A DNA stretch of 22,100 nucleotides from Geoalkalibacter_A sp034189505 (GCA_034189505.1 JAXHUR010000056.1:1-22100); one strand, 5' to 3'. Counted from the first letter of the stretch, positions 8,010-15,740 are shown. Notes: a model not told the origin generated them from the letters alone. Numbers and translations are program-made.

Positions 8010-8990
8010 ATGCACCTCGGCATGATTTTCGTTTTATCCGGTTTTTTTCTTGGCGCCGCAGGAGCCTGGGCGATCAGCCGCCTGGCACCCCGGTTGGGCT
8101 TGATCGATGAGCCGGAAAGTCGCAGCTCGCACGCCCGCCCTACCCCTCGCGGGGGCGGGATCGGCATTTGGCTCGTCGTCGCACTCGGCGGCGGGACGGG
8201 CCTGCTTTCGCCGGTGCCGGCTCTGGCCGGCTGGCTGGTGGGAATGGTGAGTCTCTGGGACGATCTGCGCCCCCTCTCCGCATGGCTGAGGCTGGCATCC
8301 CAGCTCGGTCTCGCCGCAGTTGCGCTGGTCTTTGTTTGGCAGGACCCGTCTCCCGCCATTATGTTCTGGCTGGTTCCCGGCGTCCTGTTTGTCGCCGGGA
8401 CGGCGAATTTTTTCAATTTCATGGACGGTATCAACGGTATCGCTGCCTGCAGCGGGCTGGTTGCCTTCACGCTGCTGGCGCTTTTCGCTGCCCTGTCGGG
8501 TGCGGACGCGGGGATGATGTGGTTCTGTGGAGCCATGGCCGCCGCCTGCGCCGGTTTTCTGCCTTTCAATGTGCCAAAGGCGCGCGTTTTTATGGGGGAC
8601 GTGGGCAGCGTGACGCTGGGTTTTCTGTTCGCCCTGTGCACCATTTCCCTGGCAGGTTCATGGCCCGATTTCGTGTGCATGGCGTTTTTTCTGTTTCCCT
8701 TTTATGCCGACACCCTGACCACCCTCTTTGTCCGCTGGCGCGACGGCGAAAGGCTCAGTCAGGCGCACAGGCGGCATCTTTATCAACTTCTTGCTAATGA
8801 ATATGGTCTCCCACACTGGCTGGTCTGCCTGGTCTATGCTATAGTCCAATGTGTCTGCGGTTTTTTAATGTTATCTGCCTGGAGAACAGGGCCTTTTTTC
8901 CAGTTATTGTGCGTCGCGGCCGCGACGCTGCTTTTCCTGGCAGCGGCATGGCCGCTCAGACGCGCTGTTGAGGTGGGGAGGGAAGTGTGA
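8010..8990 (+). CDS. WecA/WbpL-like polyprenyl-phosphate sugar-1-phosphate transferase (MraY family)
   Basis: A 326-residue polytopic inner-membrane enzyme. It would transfer an N-acetylhexosamine 1-phosphate from UDP-sugar to undecaprenyl phosphate and so start a lipid-linked glycan. Family motifs in order are SSHARPTPRGGGIG (about 39-52), the DD pair in SLWDDLRPLS (about 84-85), the catalytic loop NFMDGINGIA (about 136-145), VFMGDVGS (about 193-200) and the WecA/WbpL-type AHRRHLYQ (about 252-259). About ten hydrophobic segments are visible. The length is usual for WecA/WbpL and a little shorter than MraY, and the AHRRHLYQ motif argues against MraY. The ATG at 8010 has GGGAA upstream. It overlaps the next gene by four bases (GTGA), indicating translational coupling with the dehydratase that would make its sugar nucleotide. 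Confidence 0.9.
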   Translation: MHLGMIFVLSGFFLGAAGAWAISRLAPRLGLIDEPESRSSHARPTPRGGGIGIWLVVALGGGTGLLSPVPALAGWLVGMVSLWDDLRPLSAWLRLASQLGLAAVALVFVWQDPSPAIMFWLVPGVLFVAGTANFFNFMDGINGIAACSGLVAFTLLALFAALSGADAGMMWFCGAMAAACAGFLPFNVPKARVFMGDVGSVTLGFLFALCTISLAGSWPDFVCMAFFLFPFYADTLTTLFVRWRDGERLSQAHRRHLYQLLANEYGLPHWLVCLVYAIVQCVCGFLMLSAWRTGPFFQLLCVAAATLLFLAAAWPLRRAVEVGREV

Positions 8991-10966
8991 GTTTTCTGGA
9001 CCACAAGCTGCTGCCGCTGCGCAAGCCGCTGACCCGGCTGCTACAGGCCGTTATCATTGTCAGTTCGCTGAGCCTGGCCTATCTGGTCCGGTTCGATCTG
9101 AGCCTGCCCGAACCTTTTGCTTCGCGACTTTTGCATCTGATTCCCCTCGTTCTGCTGGTCAAGCTGACGGTGTTCTGGCGCGCCGGCCTTTTCCACGGCT
9201 GGTGGCGTTACGTCAGCATGTCGGACCTGATCACCATCTTCAAAGCCAATATTCTGGCTTCTCTCTTCTTTTTTCTTTTCAGCGGCCTTATTTTCCGGCT
9301 GGAGCATATCCCCCGCTCCGTGATCATTCTCGACGGCGTTTTCTGCTTCCTTCTGATGGGCGGCGTGCGCTTTTTTACGCGGGCTTTCCGGGAGAATTAT
9401 TTCCCCATGCCTCATTATCGCGGCAGCGACCTGGAAGAAAGACGCATCCTCATCGTGGGCGCCGGCAGCGCCGGCCAGATGATTGCGCGGGAGATCCGGC
9501 GCAACAAGAAAATCAACCTGCGCATTATCGGATATGTGGACGACGACCCCAGAAAGAAAGGGCATCGCTTTCAGGGGATCGAGGTGCTGGGGCGCCAGGA
9601 GGACATTGAGCGTTTGTGCCACGATTACTGCATCGATGAAGTCATCATCGCCGTTGCAACCGCTTCCGGCAAAAAGATCAAGGCGATTGTCCAGCACTGC
9701 CAGCAGGCCGGCGTCAAATTCAAGACCCTGCCCGCTGTCGGCGATTTAATTGACGGACGCGCCGCGGTGCAGAACCTGCGCGAAGTCACTCTTGACGACC
9801 TGCTTGGCCGCGAAACCGTGCGCATCGAAACCAACAAAATCAAAAGTTACATCAAGGGCAAGCGGGTTCTGATTACCGGCGCCGGGGGGAGCATCGGCAG
9901 TGAGATCTGCCGGCAGGTGGCTCGCTTCGAGCCGAGTAAAATCATCCTGTTCGACAACGCGGAAACCTCCCTGTTCAACATTGAGCGGGAACTGGTGGAA
10001 AGTCATCCCGACATCCCCATTTTACCCATCGTCGGCGACGTCCGTTACCGGGCGCGGGTTGAGGCCATTTTCGACGAGACCCTGCCGGAGGTGGTCTTTC
10101 ACGCTGCGGCCTACAAGCATGTGCCGATGATGGAGATCAACCCGGCGGAGGCGGTCAACAACAATGTGCGGGGTACGCAGATCGTGGCGGATGCAGCACA
10201 GGCCTTCGGCGTGCTGCATTTTGTCATGGTATCGACGGACAAGGCGGTGCGGCCGACCAATGTGATGGGGGCTTCGAAGCGGGCGGCGGAGATTTACATC
10301 CAGAGCCTGGCACAGCGCAGCAAGACCAACTTCGTGACGGTGCGCTTCGGCAACGTGCTGGGCAGCGCGGGCAGCGTGGTGCCGATCTTCCAGGAACAGA
10401 TCCGCAAGGGCGGCCCGGTGAAGGTCACTCATCCCGAAGTGATGCGCTATTTCATGACGATCCCCGAAGCCACGCAGCTTGTGCTGCAGGCGGGCAGCAT
10501 GGGCCGGGGGGGAGAGATCTTCCTGCTCGACATGGGGGCGCCGGTCAAGATCGTCTATCTGGCGGAAGAGTTGATCCGGTTGTCGGGGCTCAAGCCCTAC
10601 GAGGATATCGATATCATTTTCACCGGTCTGCGTCCCGGAGAAAAATTATTTGAAGAGCTGTTGCTGGACAGCGAAGGAATCATGGCGACGAGCCATGAGA
10701 AGATACGTGTGGCAAAAGCCTGCCCCGTTCAGCACGAAAATCTTCTGAAAAAGCTTGAAAGACTCAACGGCTTTGCGCGGCAGATGGACCTTGAAGGCGT
10801 GATTACGGCGCTTGGTGAAATTGTACCTGAATACCGCCCCGAAAGCCGCAGGGGCACCGGGGATCGTGCGATATTGTGGAAATCGCGCGTGCGTTCCGCT
10901 GCAGGAAGTGACAACGTGGTGCACCTTCCGAAGCCTCGGGAACGCTCCGAGAAAGTGACGGTTTAA
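8987..10966 (+). CDS. WbpM/FlaA1/CapD-family UDP-sugar 4,6-dehydratase, membrane-anchored
   Basis: A 659-residue membrane-bound nucleotide-sugar dehydratase, probably acting on UDP-GlcNAc to give a 4-keto-6-deoxy intermediate for QuiNAc- or FucNAc-type sugars. Four membrane segments occupy about residues 15-130. A first Rossmann-like domain begins at ILIVGAGSAGQM (about 154). The catalytic SDR domain begins at VLITGAGGSIGSE (about 294). FHAAAYKHVPMME and STDKAVRPTNVMGASKR (about 416-432) follow; the last has methionine in place of the usual SDR tyrosine, as is normal for the WbpM branch. RPGEKLFEELL is the family C-terminal signature. The start is GTG at 8987, overlapping the previous stop, with GGGAGG upstream. 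With the WecA-like gene it forms a WbpL-WbpM-like couple. Confidence 0.94.
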   Translation: MSFLDHKLLPLRKPLTRLLQAVIIVSSLSLAYLVRFDLSLPEPFASRLLHLIPLVLLVKLTVFWRAGLFHGWWRYVSMSDLITIFKANILASLFFFLFSGLIFRLEHIPRSVIILDGVFCFLLMGGVRFFTRAFRENYFPMPHYRGSDLEERRILIVGAGSAGQMIAREIRRNKKINLRIIGYVDDDPRKKGHRFQGIEVLGRQEDIERLCHDYCIDEVIIAVATASGKKIKAIVQHCQQAGVKFKTLPAVGDLIDGRAAVQNLREVTLDDLLGRETVRIETNKIKSYIKGKRVLITGAGGSIGSEICRQVARFEPSKIILFDNAETSLFNIERELVESHPDIPILPIVGDVRYRARVEAIFDETLPEVVFHAAAYKHVPMMEINPAEAVNNNVRGTQIVADAAQAFGVLHFVMVSTDKAVRPTNVMGASKRAAEIYIQSLAQRSKTNFVTVRFGNVLGSAGSVVPIFQEQIRKGGPVKVTHPEVMRYFMTIPEATQLVLQAGSMGRGGEIFLLDMGAPVKIVYLAEELIRLSGLKPYEDIDIIFTGLRPGEKLFEELLLDSEGIMATSHEKIRVAKACPVQHENLLKKLERLNGFARQMDLEGVITALGEIVPEYRPESRRGTGDRAILWKSRVRSAAGSDNVVHLPKPRERSEKVTV

Positions 10967-10977
10967 AAGAAAACCTG

Positions 10978-11004
10978 TGGGACTTATGGGACATATAGGA
11001 CGGA
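10978..11004. repeat. Three tandem TGGGACNNA-type nonamers
   Basis: Three 9-bp units (TGGGACTTA, TGGGACATA, TAGGACGGA) lie head to tail just after the WbpM-like gene. The same unit family, in the same orientation, occurs upstream of the epimerase gene at 18874-18910 and again in the duplicated contig end. The 92-bp region up to 11058 holds no gene. Confidence 0.6.
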
Positions 11005-11036
11005 TGCCCCCTGTGTCAGGATAGTTGTCGCCTCTC

Positions 11037-11060
11037 GTGTCCTCTGTGACTCAGTGGTTC
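11037..11060. repeat. ACCACAG-family repeat, inverted orientation
   Basis: GTGTCCTCTGTGACTCAGTG and the bases after it are the reverse complement form of the family seen at 7862-7895. The repeat runs up to the end of the adjacent HEPN gene: the first two bases of that gene's stop triplet on the plus strand fall inside it. Confidence 0.5.
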
Positions 11061-11460
11061 ACGGGTTAATGGATTTTGCCTGCATGACTCGAAGCCACTC
11101 GGTCATGAGTTCGGCGTAGCTCTGCAGGTGCGAGAAAATGCGCTTTGCCAGCTCTTCATTGTAGGTGTGAACCGTTAAGTTGCGATCATCAACCAATTCC
11201 AGCGCCAGGCGTGCCTGGCCATCCGTCAATATCCCGACCTGAAGACAGGCGCGTACCACGCCTTTGGGAGAACCCTGCTCCAGTCCTTCCGTTTCCCGAA
11301 GATACAACTGAGCGGCCTTCCATACCGCTTCAAAGGAATATTCAAACCGTTGAATGGCCGCGTCACGAACAATATCGTCGACGTTTTTTGCCAAGGGCAG
11401 ATCCAGCAAACTCCGCAAGGCCTTTTCGGCGACGTTCAGTCGTTCTTTCAGGCGGTCCAT
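11059..11460 (-). CDS. HEPN-domain protein, HI0074-like nucleotidyltransferase partner (probable toxin), pair 1
   Basis: A 133-residue protein of the HI0074/NTase substrate-binding type. Features are the N-terminal MDRLKERLNVAEKALRSLLD, the conserved FEYSFEAVWKAAQLYL helix and VDDRNLTVHTYNEELA. RNLTVHTY fits the RX4HXY motif that serves as the ribonuclease site, and the AMP-acceptor tyrosine site, in studied MntA-HepT systems. Here it follows and overlaps the MNT gene by 13 bp, the usual order and coupling for these pairs. Its role as toxin is inferred from family knowledge. The stop codon lies at the edge of an intergenic repeat. Confidence 0.85.
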   Translation of the reverse strand: MDRLKERLNVAEKALRSLLDLPLAKNVDDIVRDAAIQRFEYSFEAVWKAAQLYLRETEGLEQGSPKGVVRACLQVGILTDGQARLALELVDDRNLTVHTYNEELAKRIFSHLQSYAELMTEWLRVMQAKSINP

Positions 11461-11744
11461 GGTATCCCCTCTTTAAGGACTCTCTGCCGGAACGGCGCGT
11501 CGGTTTGCGACAAATCCACAAGGTCCACAGGGTAGGGCACATTGCTGTTCTCGATCTCTTCTCGAATGCGGCTGAGCAGGCCCGCGGGCAGCGGCTCTTG
11601 CGGCAGAACCGCGACGTCGATATCCGACGCTCTTACGGCGTGCCCTGTCGCATGGGAGCCGAAGAGAAAGACCTGGACAGGATATTCCCCCAAGGCTGCC
11701 ATAATGATTTGCCGGATTTTACTCAAGTCCTGTTCAGAAGCCAA
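11448..11744 (-). CDS. Minimal nucleotidyltransferase (MNT), HI0073-like probable antitoxin, pair 1
   Basis: A 98-residue polymerase-beta-fold minimal nucleotidyltransferase. FLFGSHATGHAVRASDIDVAVL holds the GSX10DXD active-site motif, and PVDLVDLS provides the third acidic strand. The start is TTG at 11744, supported by a perfect AGGAGG six bases upstream. In characterised relatives the MNT partner adds AMP to the HEPN toxin and silences it; that function is inferred here. It is transcribed before its HEPN partner and overlaps it. Confidence 0.85.
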   Translation of the reverse strand: MASEQDLSKIRQIIMAALGEYPVQVFLFGSHATGHAVRASDIDVAVLPQEPLPAGLLSRIREEIENSNVPYPVDLVDLSQTDAPFRQRVLKEGIPWTA

Positions 11745-11823
11745 AAACGCCTCCTGATCGAAAGGCTAAGGGACGCGAAGACCTTAAAGACTTTAACCTT
11801 TTCGGTTTTGAGCTTTTGACCTT

Positions 11824-11917
11824 ATCTGCGTACATCTGCGCTTATCTGCGTTCAAAAAAATGACTTTAAAGATCTTAAAATCCTGGTGAACGCGGATAAA
11901 GGCGGATTCTCGCAGAT
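11824..11917. repeat. ATCTGCG paired-arm palindromic element, copy A
   Basis: The left arm has three ATCTGCG heptamers whose starts are 10 bp apart (11824, 11834, 11844) and ends in TTCA. The right arm is the imperfect inverse, ending CGCAGAT at 11917. Between them is TTTAAAGATCTTAAA, a near palindrome. The left flank TTTTGACCTT is shared with other copies. It lies between MNT/HEPN pairs 1 and 2 in the 215-bp gene-free stretch. Confidence 0.85.
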
Positions 11918-11959
11918 AGGAACCCAATTATCCAGTCTTGAGTCTATCCCCCAAAATCA

Positions 11960-12373
11960 TCAAACTCCGGCAGCTAGTTTTTCAGGTAGCAGTCCAAGAA
12001 CATGCTCGAAAATCTCCCGCGCCGCACAAAATGCTTCTTGAAATTCATCTGCTTCCGGTTCCAGATATTCTCCGGGATATCGAAAGACAACCGCTAAGGG
12101 CGTCAGGATGCGCCCAGCTTCGCGCAATTGAAAAAAGTCTTCAGCAATCCTGGCTGATTGGCATATTAGGACATCCAGATCATGCGTTTTTTCAAAACGC
12201 ACATCATGATAGACAAGAAAACCCTTTATTGCCTTTTCTGCAGCTTGCTGACAATGATATGCGGCGGTATCCAAAAGAGGTGCCGTACCTTGCGCCAGTT
12301 GTTGGGCGGAGAGCAAATCACGTCTGGCCTTGATAAGCCATCCCTTGGTGAGTTCGGCTTTAATGTCGTTCAT
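11960..12373 (-). CDS. HEPN-domain protein, pair 2
   Basis: A 137-residue HEPN-domain protein of the classic helical type. The family signatures are WLIKARRDLLSAQQLA, YHCQQAAEKAIKGFLVYH, KTHDLDVL and FRYPGEY. The canonical C-terminal RX4-6H ribonuclease motif is not evident; RFEKTH fits the spacing but lies in a different part of the fold. It may therefore be a non-catalytic partner or act in another way. The ATG at 12373 (MNDIKAE) overlaps the preceding MNT gene by 14 bp, favouring this start over one 12 codons upstream. Confidence 0.8.
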   Translation of the reverse strand: MNDIKAELTKGWLIKARRDLLSAQQLAQGTAPLLDTAAYHCQQAAEKAIKGFLVYHDVRFEKTHDLDVLICQSARIAEDFFQLREAGRILTPLAVVFRYPGEYLEPEADEFQEAFCAAREIFEHVLGLLPEKLAAGV

Positions 12374-12686
12374 AAAGAACCCTGCCTTTTTCCATGACCT
12401 GACTTTCAAGGGATGCGTGAACGCTGCGATATTTATCTACTTCGCGGCGCGTTCTCACCAGGACGTCTTTTGAAACGTTCATTCCTTCCAGGCAGGCCAG
12501 AGCGCGGCGCATTCTTGCCAACGGCCGCTCAGTGCTGTCAGACACAACAACAAACAGGTCGATATCGCTGTCTTCGGTGGGTGTCCCCCAGACATGTGAG
12601 CCGAAAAGAATCACTTGCTCAGGATCGAGAGCGGAGACCAATCTACGGGTCATTTCGTTCAACATTTTCTCGTCGACTCTCTTCAT
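12360..12686 (-). CDS. Minimal nucleotidyltransferase (MNT), pair 2
   Basis: A 108-residue nucleotidyltransferase with ILFGSHVWGTPTEDSDIDLFVVV (GSX10DXD) and a third aspartate in VSKDVLVRT. The ATG at 12686 (MKRVDEKML) is preceded by AGAGGTG at good spacing. The longer frame reading back to 12770 is made of palindromic-element sequence and is unlikely to be translated. It precedes and overlaps the HEPN gene of pair 2. An antitoxin-like role is inferred from the MNT/HEPN arrangement. Confidence 0.85.
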   Translation of the reverse strand: MKRVDEKMLNEMTRRLVSALDPEQVILFGSHVWGTPTEDSDIDLFVVVSDSTERPLARMRRALACLEGMNVSKDVLVRTRREVDKYRSVHASLESQVMEKGRVLYERH

Positions 12687-12738
12687 GCAGACACCTCTGG
12701 AGATATTGTCTTCTCCGCACACCTTGCCGTCGAACCTA

Positions 12739-12834
12739 CTCTGCGTACATCTGCGCTTATCTGCGTTCAAGAGAAAAAGACTTTAAGATCTTAAAATCCT
12801 TTTGAACGCAGATAAAGGCGGATTCTCGCGGATG
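12739..12834. repeat. ATCTGCG paired-arm palindromic element, copy B (at contig end)
   Basis: The first heptamer is CTCTGCG, followed by two exact ATCTGCG at 10-bp steps and TTCAA. The centre contains TTTAAGATCTTAAA, a perfect 14-bp palindrome, and the right arm ends CGCGGATG exactly at the start of the N block. The assembly evidently broke at this repeat. The centre is the same as in copy H. It lies upstream of pair 2 and downstream of pair 3. Confidence 0.85.
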
Positions 12835-12934
12835 NNNNNNNNNNNNNNNNNNNNNNNNNNNNNNNNNNNNNNNNNNNNNNNNNNNNNNNNNNNNNNNNNN
12901 NNNNNNNNNNNNNNNNNNNNNNNNNNNNNNNNNN
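12835..12934. other. Assembly gap, 100 N
   Basis: Exactly 100 N, a placeholder length. It begins at the last base of repeat copy B and resumes with ACCTTTTAAACGC. Copy C continues GCGGATGAAACCTTTAAAA, so the missing piece may be only a couple of bases; that is inference from the similarity. Confidence 0.95.
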
Positions 12935-12980
12935 ACCTTTTAAACGCGACACGCATTAACAAACATCAACCGCCCAAAAA

Positions 12981-13376
12981 TCATAGATTTTCCAGAAAAC
13001 AACTGATTTCATCGTAGATTGCTTTTACGGCTTGCCAATACCGCGCTATGTCGCTCGGCAAAGGACGGCCATGAGGCAACAGGCCCAGGTCCGAAGGATA
13101 GCGGGCTTCAAGGTAAACCGTACTCAATTCGCCAAGAACGTCTCCATCACATTGGACAGCAAAGCAACCCTGGACCAACTCGTTTAGTCGGACAAGATCA
13201 TGAGTGCGTGGCACTTTTTGCCCATGTGCTTCCAATACCGCCTTAAGACTTTTTTCGGCACATTGCTGGGCGTGGAAAGCAGCGATACTGGTCAAGTCGC
13301 CGTCATCGGCGAGCTTTTCGACAGCGAGCAAATCTTCACGGGCCTTGGCCAACCATTCGTGCGCAGCGGCATTCAC
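12981..13376 (-). CDS. HEPN-domain protein, pair 3
   Basis: A 131-residue HEPN protein with EWLAKAREDLLAVEKLAD, AFHAQQCAEKSLKAVLEAHG, PRTHDLVRLNEL and YLEARYPSDLG. It is clearly related to the split HEPN gene of pair 6. There is no RX4HXY motif. The start is GTG at 13376, giving a four-base GTGA overlap with the stop of the MNT gene, which supports coupled translation. Toxin or accessory function is inferred from the pairing only. Confidence 0.82.
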   Translation of the reverse strand: MNAAAHEWLAKAREDLLAVEKLADDGDLTSIAAFHAQQCAEKSLKAVLEAHGQKVPRTHDLVRLNELVQGCFAVQCDGDVLGELSTVYLEARYPSDLGLLPHGRPLPSDIARYWQAVKAIYDEISCFLENL

Positions 13377-13708
13377 AGTAGCTCTTGCCCTCCCTCTCTA
13401 AGTTCTCGACTGAACGAGCTGTTGATCTCTATAAATTTCTGCCACTCCTTTTTGCTGTAAACCAAAAGGTCGAGCGGCACGTCCCGGTTTATATCAGCCA
13501 CGCACTTTCGTACTTTTAATACGTTCTGCATCCTTTCGGCAAATGTGGTGGGCAGCGTCTCGTCATCAAGCACTACCACCAGATCGATATCACTGTCGGC
13601 ATCAGGTGTACCCCAAGCGTGAGACCCAAAAAGAATGACCTTATGAGGCCGTAAATGCCTGAGTCTGTTTTTTAAACGGTCAATTATTTCTTCATGCTCA
13701 GGGTTCAT
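13373..13708 (-). CDS. Minimal nucleotidyltransferase (MNT), pair 3
   Basis: A 111-residue nucleotidyltransferase with ILFGSHAWGTPDADSDIDLVVVL carrying GSX10DXD and a third acidic site in VPLDLLVYS. I chose the ATG at 13708 (MNPEHEE), which has GGAGG six bases upstream; the frame extends eight codons further without such a site. It is similar along its length to the pair 6 MNT, including the FAERMQNVLKV region. It precedes the HEPN gene of pair 3. Confidence 0.86.
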   Translation of the reverse strand: MNPEHEEIIDRLKNRLRHLRPHKVILFGSHAWGTPDADSDIDLVVVLDDETLPTTFAERMQNVLKVRKCVADINRDVPLDLLVYSKKEWQKFIEINSSFSRELREGGQELL

Positions 13709-13828
13709 CTGAACCTCCATCATGGTGAACACAGATGAAAAAAGTTAAATCCCTGGAATACTTATCAAAAACCTTCAGAATCTTTGACCCTTACTGCGAG
13801 TTATTGATGAGTTTGTGCTTTTGACCTC

Positions 13829-13922
13829 ATCCGCGTGCATCTGCGCTTATCTGCGTTCAAGAAAATGACTTTAAAGATCTTAAAATCCTTTTGAACGCAG
13901 ATAAAGGCGGATTCTCGCGGAT
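13829..13922. repeat. ATCTGCG paired-arm palindromic element, copy C
   Basis: Left-arm heptamers are ATCCGCG, ATCTGCG and ATCTGCG at 10-bp steps. The centre holds TTTAAAGATCTTAAA and the right arm ends CGCGGAT. The left flank TTTTGACCTC matches copy A. It occupies most of the 297-bp gene-free stretch between pair 3 and the ParE-type module; the rest holds a fragment of the ACCACAG family near 13969-13985. Confidence 0.85.
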
Positions 13923-14005
13923 GAAACCTTTAAAATAAAAAATTAGACCTTACTATGAGCCGCCTTACCCTGTGACTCAGTGGTTTTTGACCTTTACTCT
14001 CGCAT

Positions 14006-14302
14006 TTATTGCTTTTTCCTTTTTTCCAACCGCCTCGGATTACGTCGGGTGTGAAACACGGCATAAACCAAGATGTCACCTTGAGCCTGCGCAAAAAAAA
14101 TGGCGTAAGGAAACCGCTTTATCAAGGTTCTGCGTACAGGTCCATGGACAAGGGGAAAAAGCTGCGGCGCGCGAGAGATTCTTGCCAGGGCCTCATCGAC
14201 ACAGCGCATGAACTCATGGTCGAGTCCTTCGGCTTGCTTGCGATACCAGTGTGCAGCGTCCATAAGTTCGCTCTCGGCTTCTGGCAAAAACCGCATGCGC
14301 AT
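14006..14302 (-). CDS. RelE/ParE-family toxin
   Basis: A 98-residue type II toxin of the RelE/ParE superfamily. The pattern MRFLPEAESELMDAAHWYRKQ, FPLVHGPVRRTLIKRFPYAIFFAQ and ILVYAVFHTRRNPRRLEKR matches ParE-like proteins that pair with short addiction-module antitoxins. Its ATG shares one base with the stop codon of the antitoxin gene (TGATG). The true start could be the second methionine, two residues on. Target (gyrase or ribosome) cannot be assigned. Confidence 0.88.
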   Translation of the reverse strand: MRMRFLPEAESELMDAAHWYRKQAEGLDHEFMRCVDEALARISRAPQLFPLVHGPVRRTLIKRFPYAIFFAQAQGDILVYAVFHTRRNPRRLEKRKKQ

Positions 14303-14529
14303 CAGCGGCCACCACGTCGATAATCTTCCTTGATTTCATTCCAGCACCGGCATTCCCCAGGGCCAGCTTCATAGGATTTGATCCTGCGGTCAAGCTCTGC
14401 GTGCTGCTCATCTGTCAAGGAAAGGGCGTCCGGTGCTGAATCGGCAATATCATCCCAAATTTCCTCAACCAGAAGGATTTTTTCGGGGATGCTGAGTTTT
14501 TTAATATCGTCCAGAAGCGTATTTGCCAT
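14302..14529 (-). CDS. Addiction-module antitoxin of the ParE-type toxin
   Basis: A 75-residue protein of the putative addiction module component family: DIKKLSIPEKILLVEEIWDDIADS and LTDEQHAELDRRIKSYEAGPG are typical. It is expected to bind and neutralise the adjacent ParE-like toxin. AGGAGC-type sequence lies upstream of the ATG at 14529. It is the only non-MNT module inside the array and has the same strand and the same repeat-bounded position as its neighbours. Confidence 0.86.
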   Translation of the reverse strand: MANTLLDDIKKLSIPEKILLVEEIWDDIADSAPDALSLTDEQHAELDRRIKSYEAGPGECRCWNEIKEDYRRGGR

Positions 14530-14880
14530 TATTAGCTCCTTATCAGTTCACTCAACCCCTAAAGAGGACGTATTGGTTTTTTTGATTTACTTCCAAAACC
14601 ATACAGATTTTCTCCACAGAGCACTGAGCGGTAATCTTTTAAACCAAAACAAAGGATAACACTTGAAAACTGCTGAAATTTATCTGGATAAATTCCGGTT
14701 TTATGCCTTTGACCTTATCTGCATTAAAGGGAAAACCCAGGGGCGCGAGACGCGGAAATCTTTAAAATTTTGACTTTCTCGTTCCTCGTTCCGCGTTCCT
14801 TCCGCCTTAAAATCCTGGTGAACGCAGATAAAAACCTTTCAAAACAAATCTCAAGACAACACCTCAAACCCGTACAAAAT
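14530..14880. other. Gene-free stretch with a fossil of the ATCTGCG element
   Basis: No credible gene is seen in these 351 bp. The left third is AT-rich. A left-arm remnant (TTTGACCTTATCTGC) begins near 14708. A foreign piece containing CTCGTTCCTCGTTCCGCGTT follows, and then a right-arm remnant (CCTGGTGAACGCAGATAAA) around 14813-14831. Confidence 0.6.
14717..14833. repeat. ATCTGCG paired-arm element, degenerate copy D
   Basis: Only one left heptamer (ATCTGCA, 14717) and one right heptamer (CGCAGAT) survive, separated by about 90 bp of unrelated sequence with CGTTCC units. The shared left flank TTTGACCTT and the shared CTTAAAATCCTGGTGAACGC before the right arm identify it as a decayed or interrupted copy. 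It separates the ParE module from pair 5. Confidence 0.6.
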
Positions 14881-15297
14881 CTATACCTGCAAATGATCAA
14901 CGTCAGACCTGAAGCGTTCAAACAACCCCGGAGCCTCTTGAGCCAGCGGCTCCATACGCCCTGGGAAAAGATCCAACGCATAGGCATGGCTGAAAAAATG
15001 GCGAAATGCAAGGAATCTGAGGAGTTCGTCAGCAACTGCCGAGGAAATAATGCTTTCTTTTACGGCCACCAGCAATAGATCCCGGTGCCAGGATGCCCCT
15101 GTGGGCATGGTAATGCCCTTAGCCCTGCAAGCCTGCTTGAGGATATTTTCGACCCCGTTGTAAAAATTGTGAAGCAGCGCCGCGACGCCGGCCAACTCGA
15201 GTTCCGCCAACTCTGCCAGGGAGCGGGTAGGGAGCAGTGCCAAAGTGCGCTCAATTGCTTCATATTCGGCTTCGATGCGAAGGCGATAATCAGGCAT
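14881..15297 (-). CDS. HepT-like HEPN protein with RX4HXY motif, pair 5
   Basis: A 138-residue HepT-like protein. An N-terminal helix (YRLRIEAEYEAIERTLALLP) is followed by LHNFYNGVENILKQACRAKG, SWHRDLLLVAV and FLAFRHFFSHAYALDL. RHFFSHAY is a clear RX4HXY site, so ribonuclease activity is plausible. ATG 15297 (MPDYRL) overlaps the MNT gene by 8 bp. It is more distant from the DUF86-type partners of pairs 7 and 8. Confidence 0.84.
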   Translation of the reverse strand: MPDYRLRIEAEYEAIERTLALLPTRSLAELAELELAGVAALLHNFYNGVENILKQACRAKGITMPTGASWHRDLLLVAVKESIISSAVADELLRFLAFRHFFSHAYALDLFPGRMEPLAQEAPGLFERFRSDVDHLQV

Positions 15298-15559
15298 CAA
15301 GACGAATCCCTTCACGCTTGATCATTTCCACGAACTTGGACGAACGTGAAAGGTCGACCACATCGACAGGTTTTGAGAGGCTGCGCATCAAATCGCCATA
15401 AAAAGCGAAATAGTCGGCATCAGCAAGGCCTTCGATGGCCAGATCGATATCCCGGCTGTCGCAACTCGCGGATAAAGAGGAGCCGAAGAGCAAAACGCTG
15501 GTCACCTGATATTTTCGTGCAATCGCCCGGATAGCCTGCAGGTCTTTTTCCTCGATCAT
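15290..15559 (-). CDS. Minimal nucleotidyltransferase (MNT), pair 5
   Basis: An 89-residue nucleotidyltransferase with VLLFGSSLSASCDSRDIDLAIEG. Here GS and DXD are nine residues apart, one fewer than in pair 1, and the third acidic site is in PVDVVDLS. ATG 15559 (MIEEKD) has AGAGG upstream; a start nine codons earlier is less well supported. It precedes and overlaps the HepT-like gene. A modifying antitoxin role is inferred. Confidence 0.84.
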   Translation of the reverse strand: MIEEKDLQAIRAIARKYQVTSVLLFGSSLSASCDSRDIDLAIEGLADADYFAFYGDLMRSLSKPVDVVDLSRSSKFVEMIKREGIRLDA

Positions 15560-15645
15560 AAAAGCCTCTTCGTTGCGTGGGGTCAAATCTTTATTGTTGA
15601 CAGACCTTTTACTCTTCTTCGCCCGCCAATTGGAATTTGCCCCTC

Positions 15646-15737
15646 TTAGCGCCTTGGCGGCTTTGCGTAAAAACCGATTCTGAAATCCTGCCTCAGGCCC
15701 GTTCGCAACGCTGTCTCAAGACGCAAAGAACGCGGAG
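15646..15737. repeat. Paired-arm repeat of TTTGCGT/ACGCAAA type
   Basis: The left arm, ending CTTGGCGGCTTTGCGT (15653-15668), and the right arm, beginning ACGCAAAGAACGCGGAG (15721-15737), are imperfect inverse copies built from 8-9-bp units. This family differs from the ATCTGCG element and lies directly before the 33-bp repeat and copy E. The gene-free stretch 15560-15974 is entirely taken up by such repeats and their spacers. Confidence 0.5.
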
Positions 15738-15740
15738 AAA

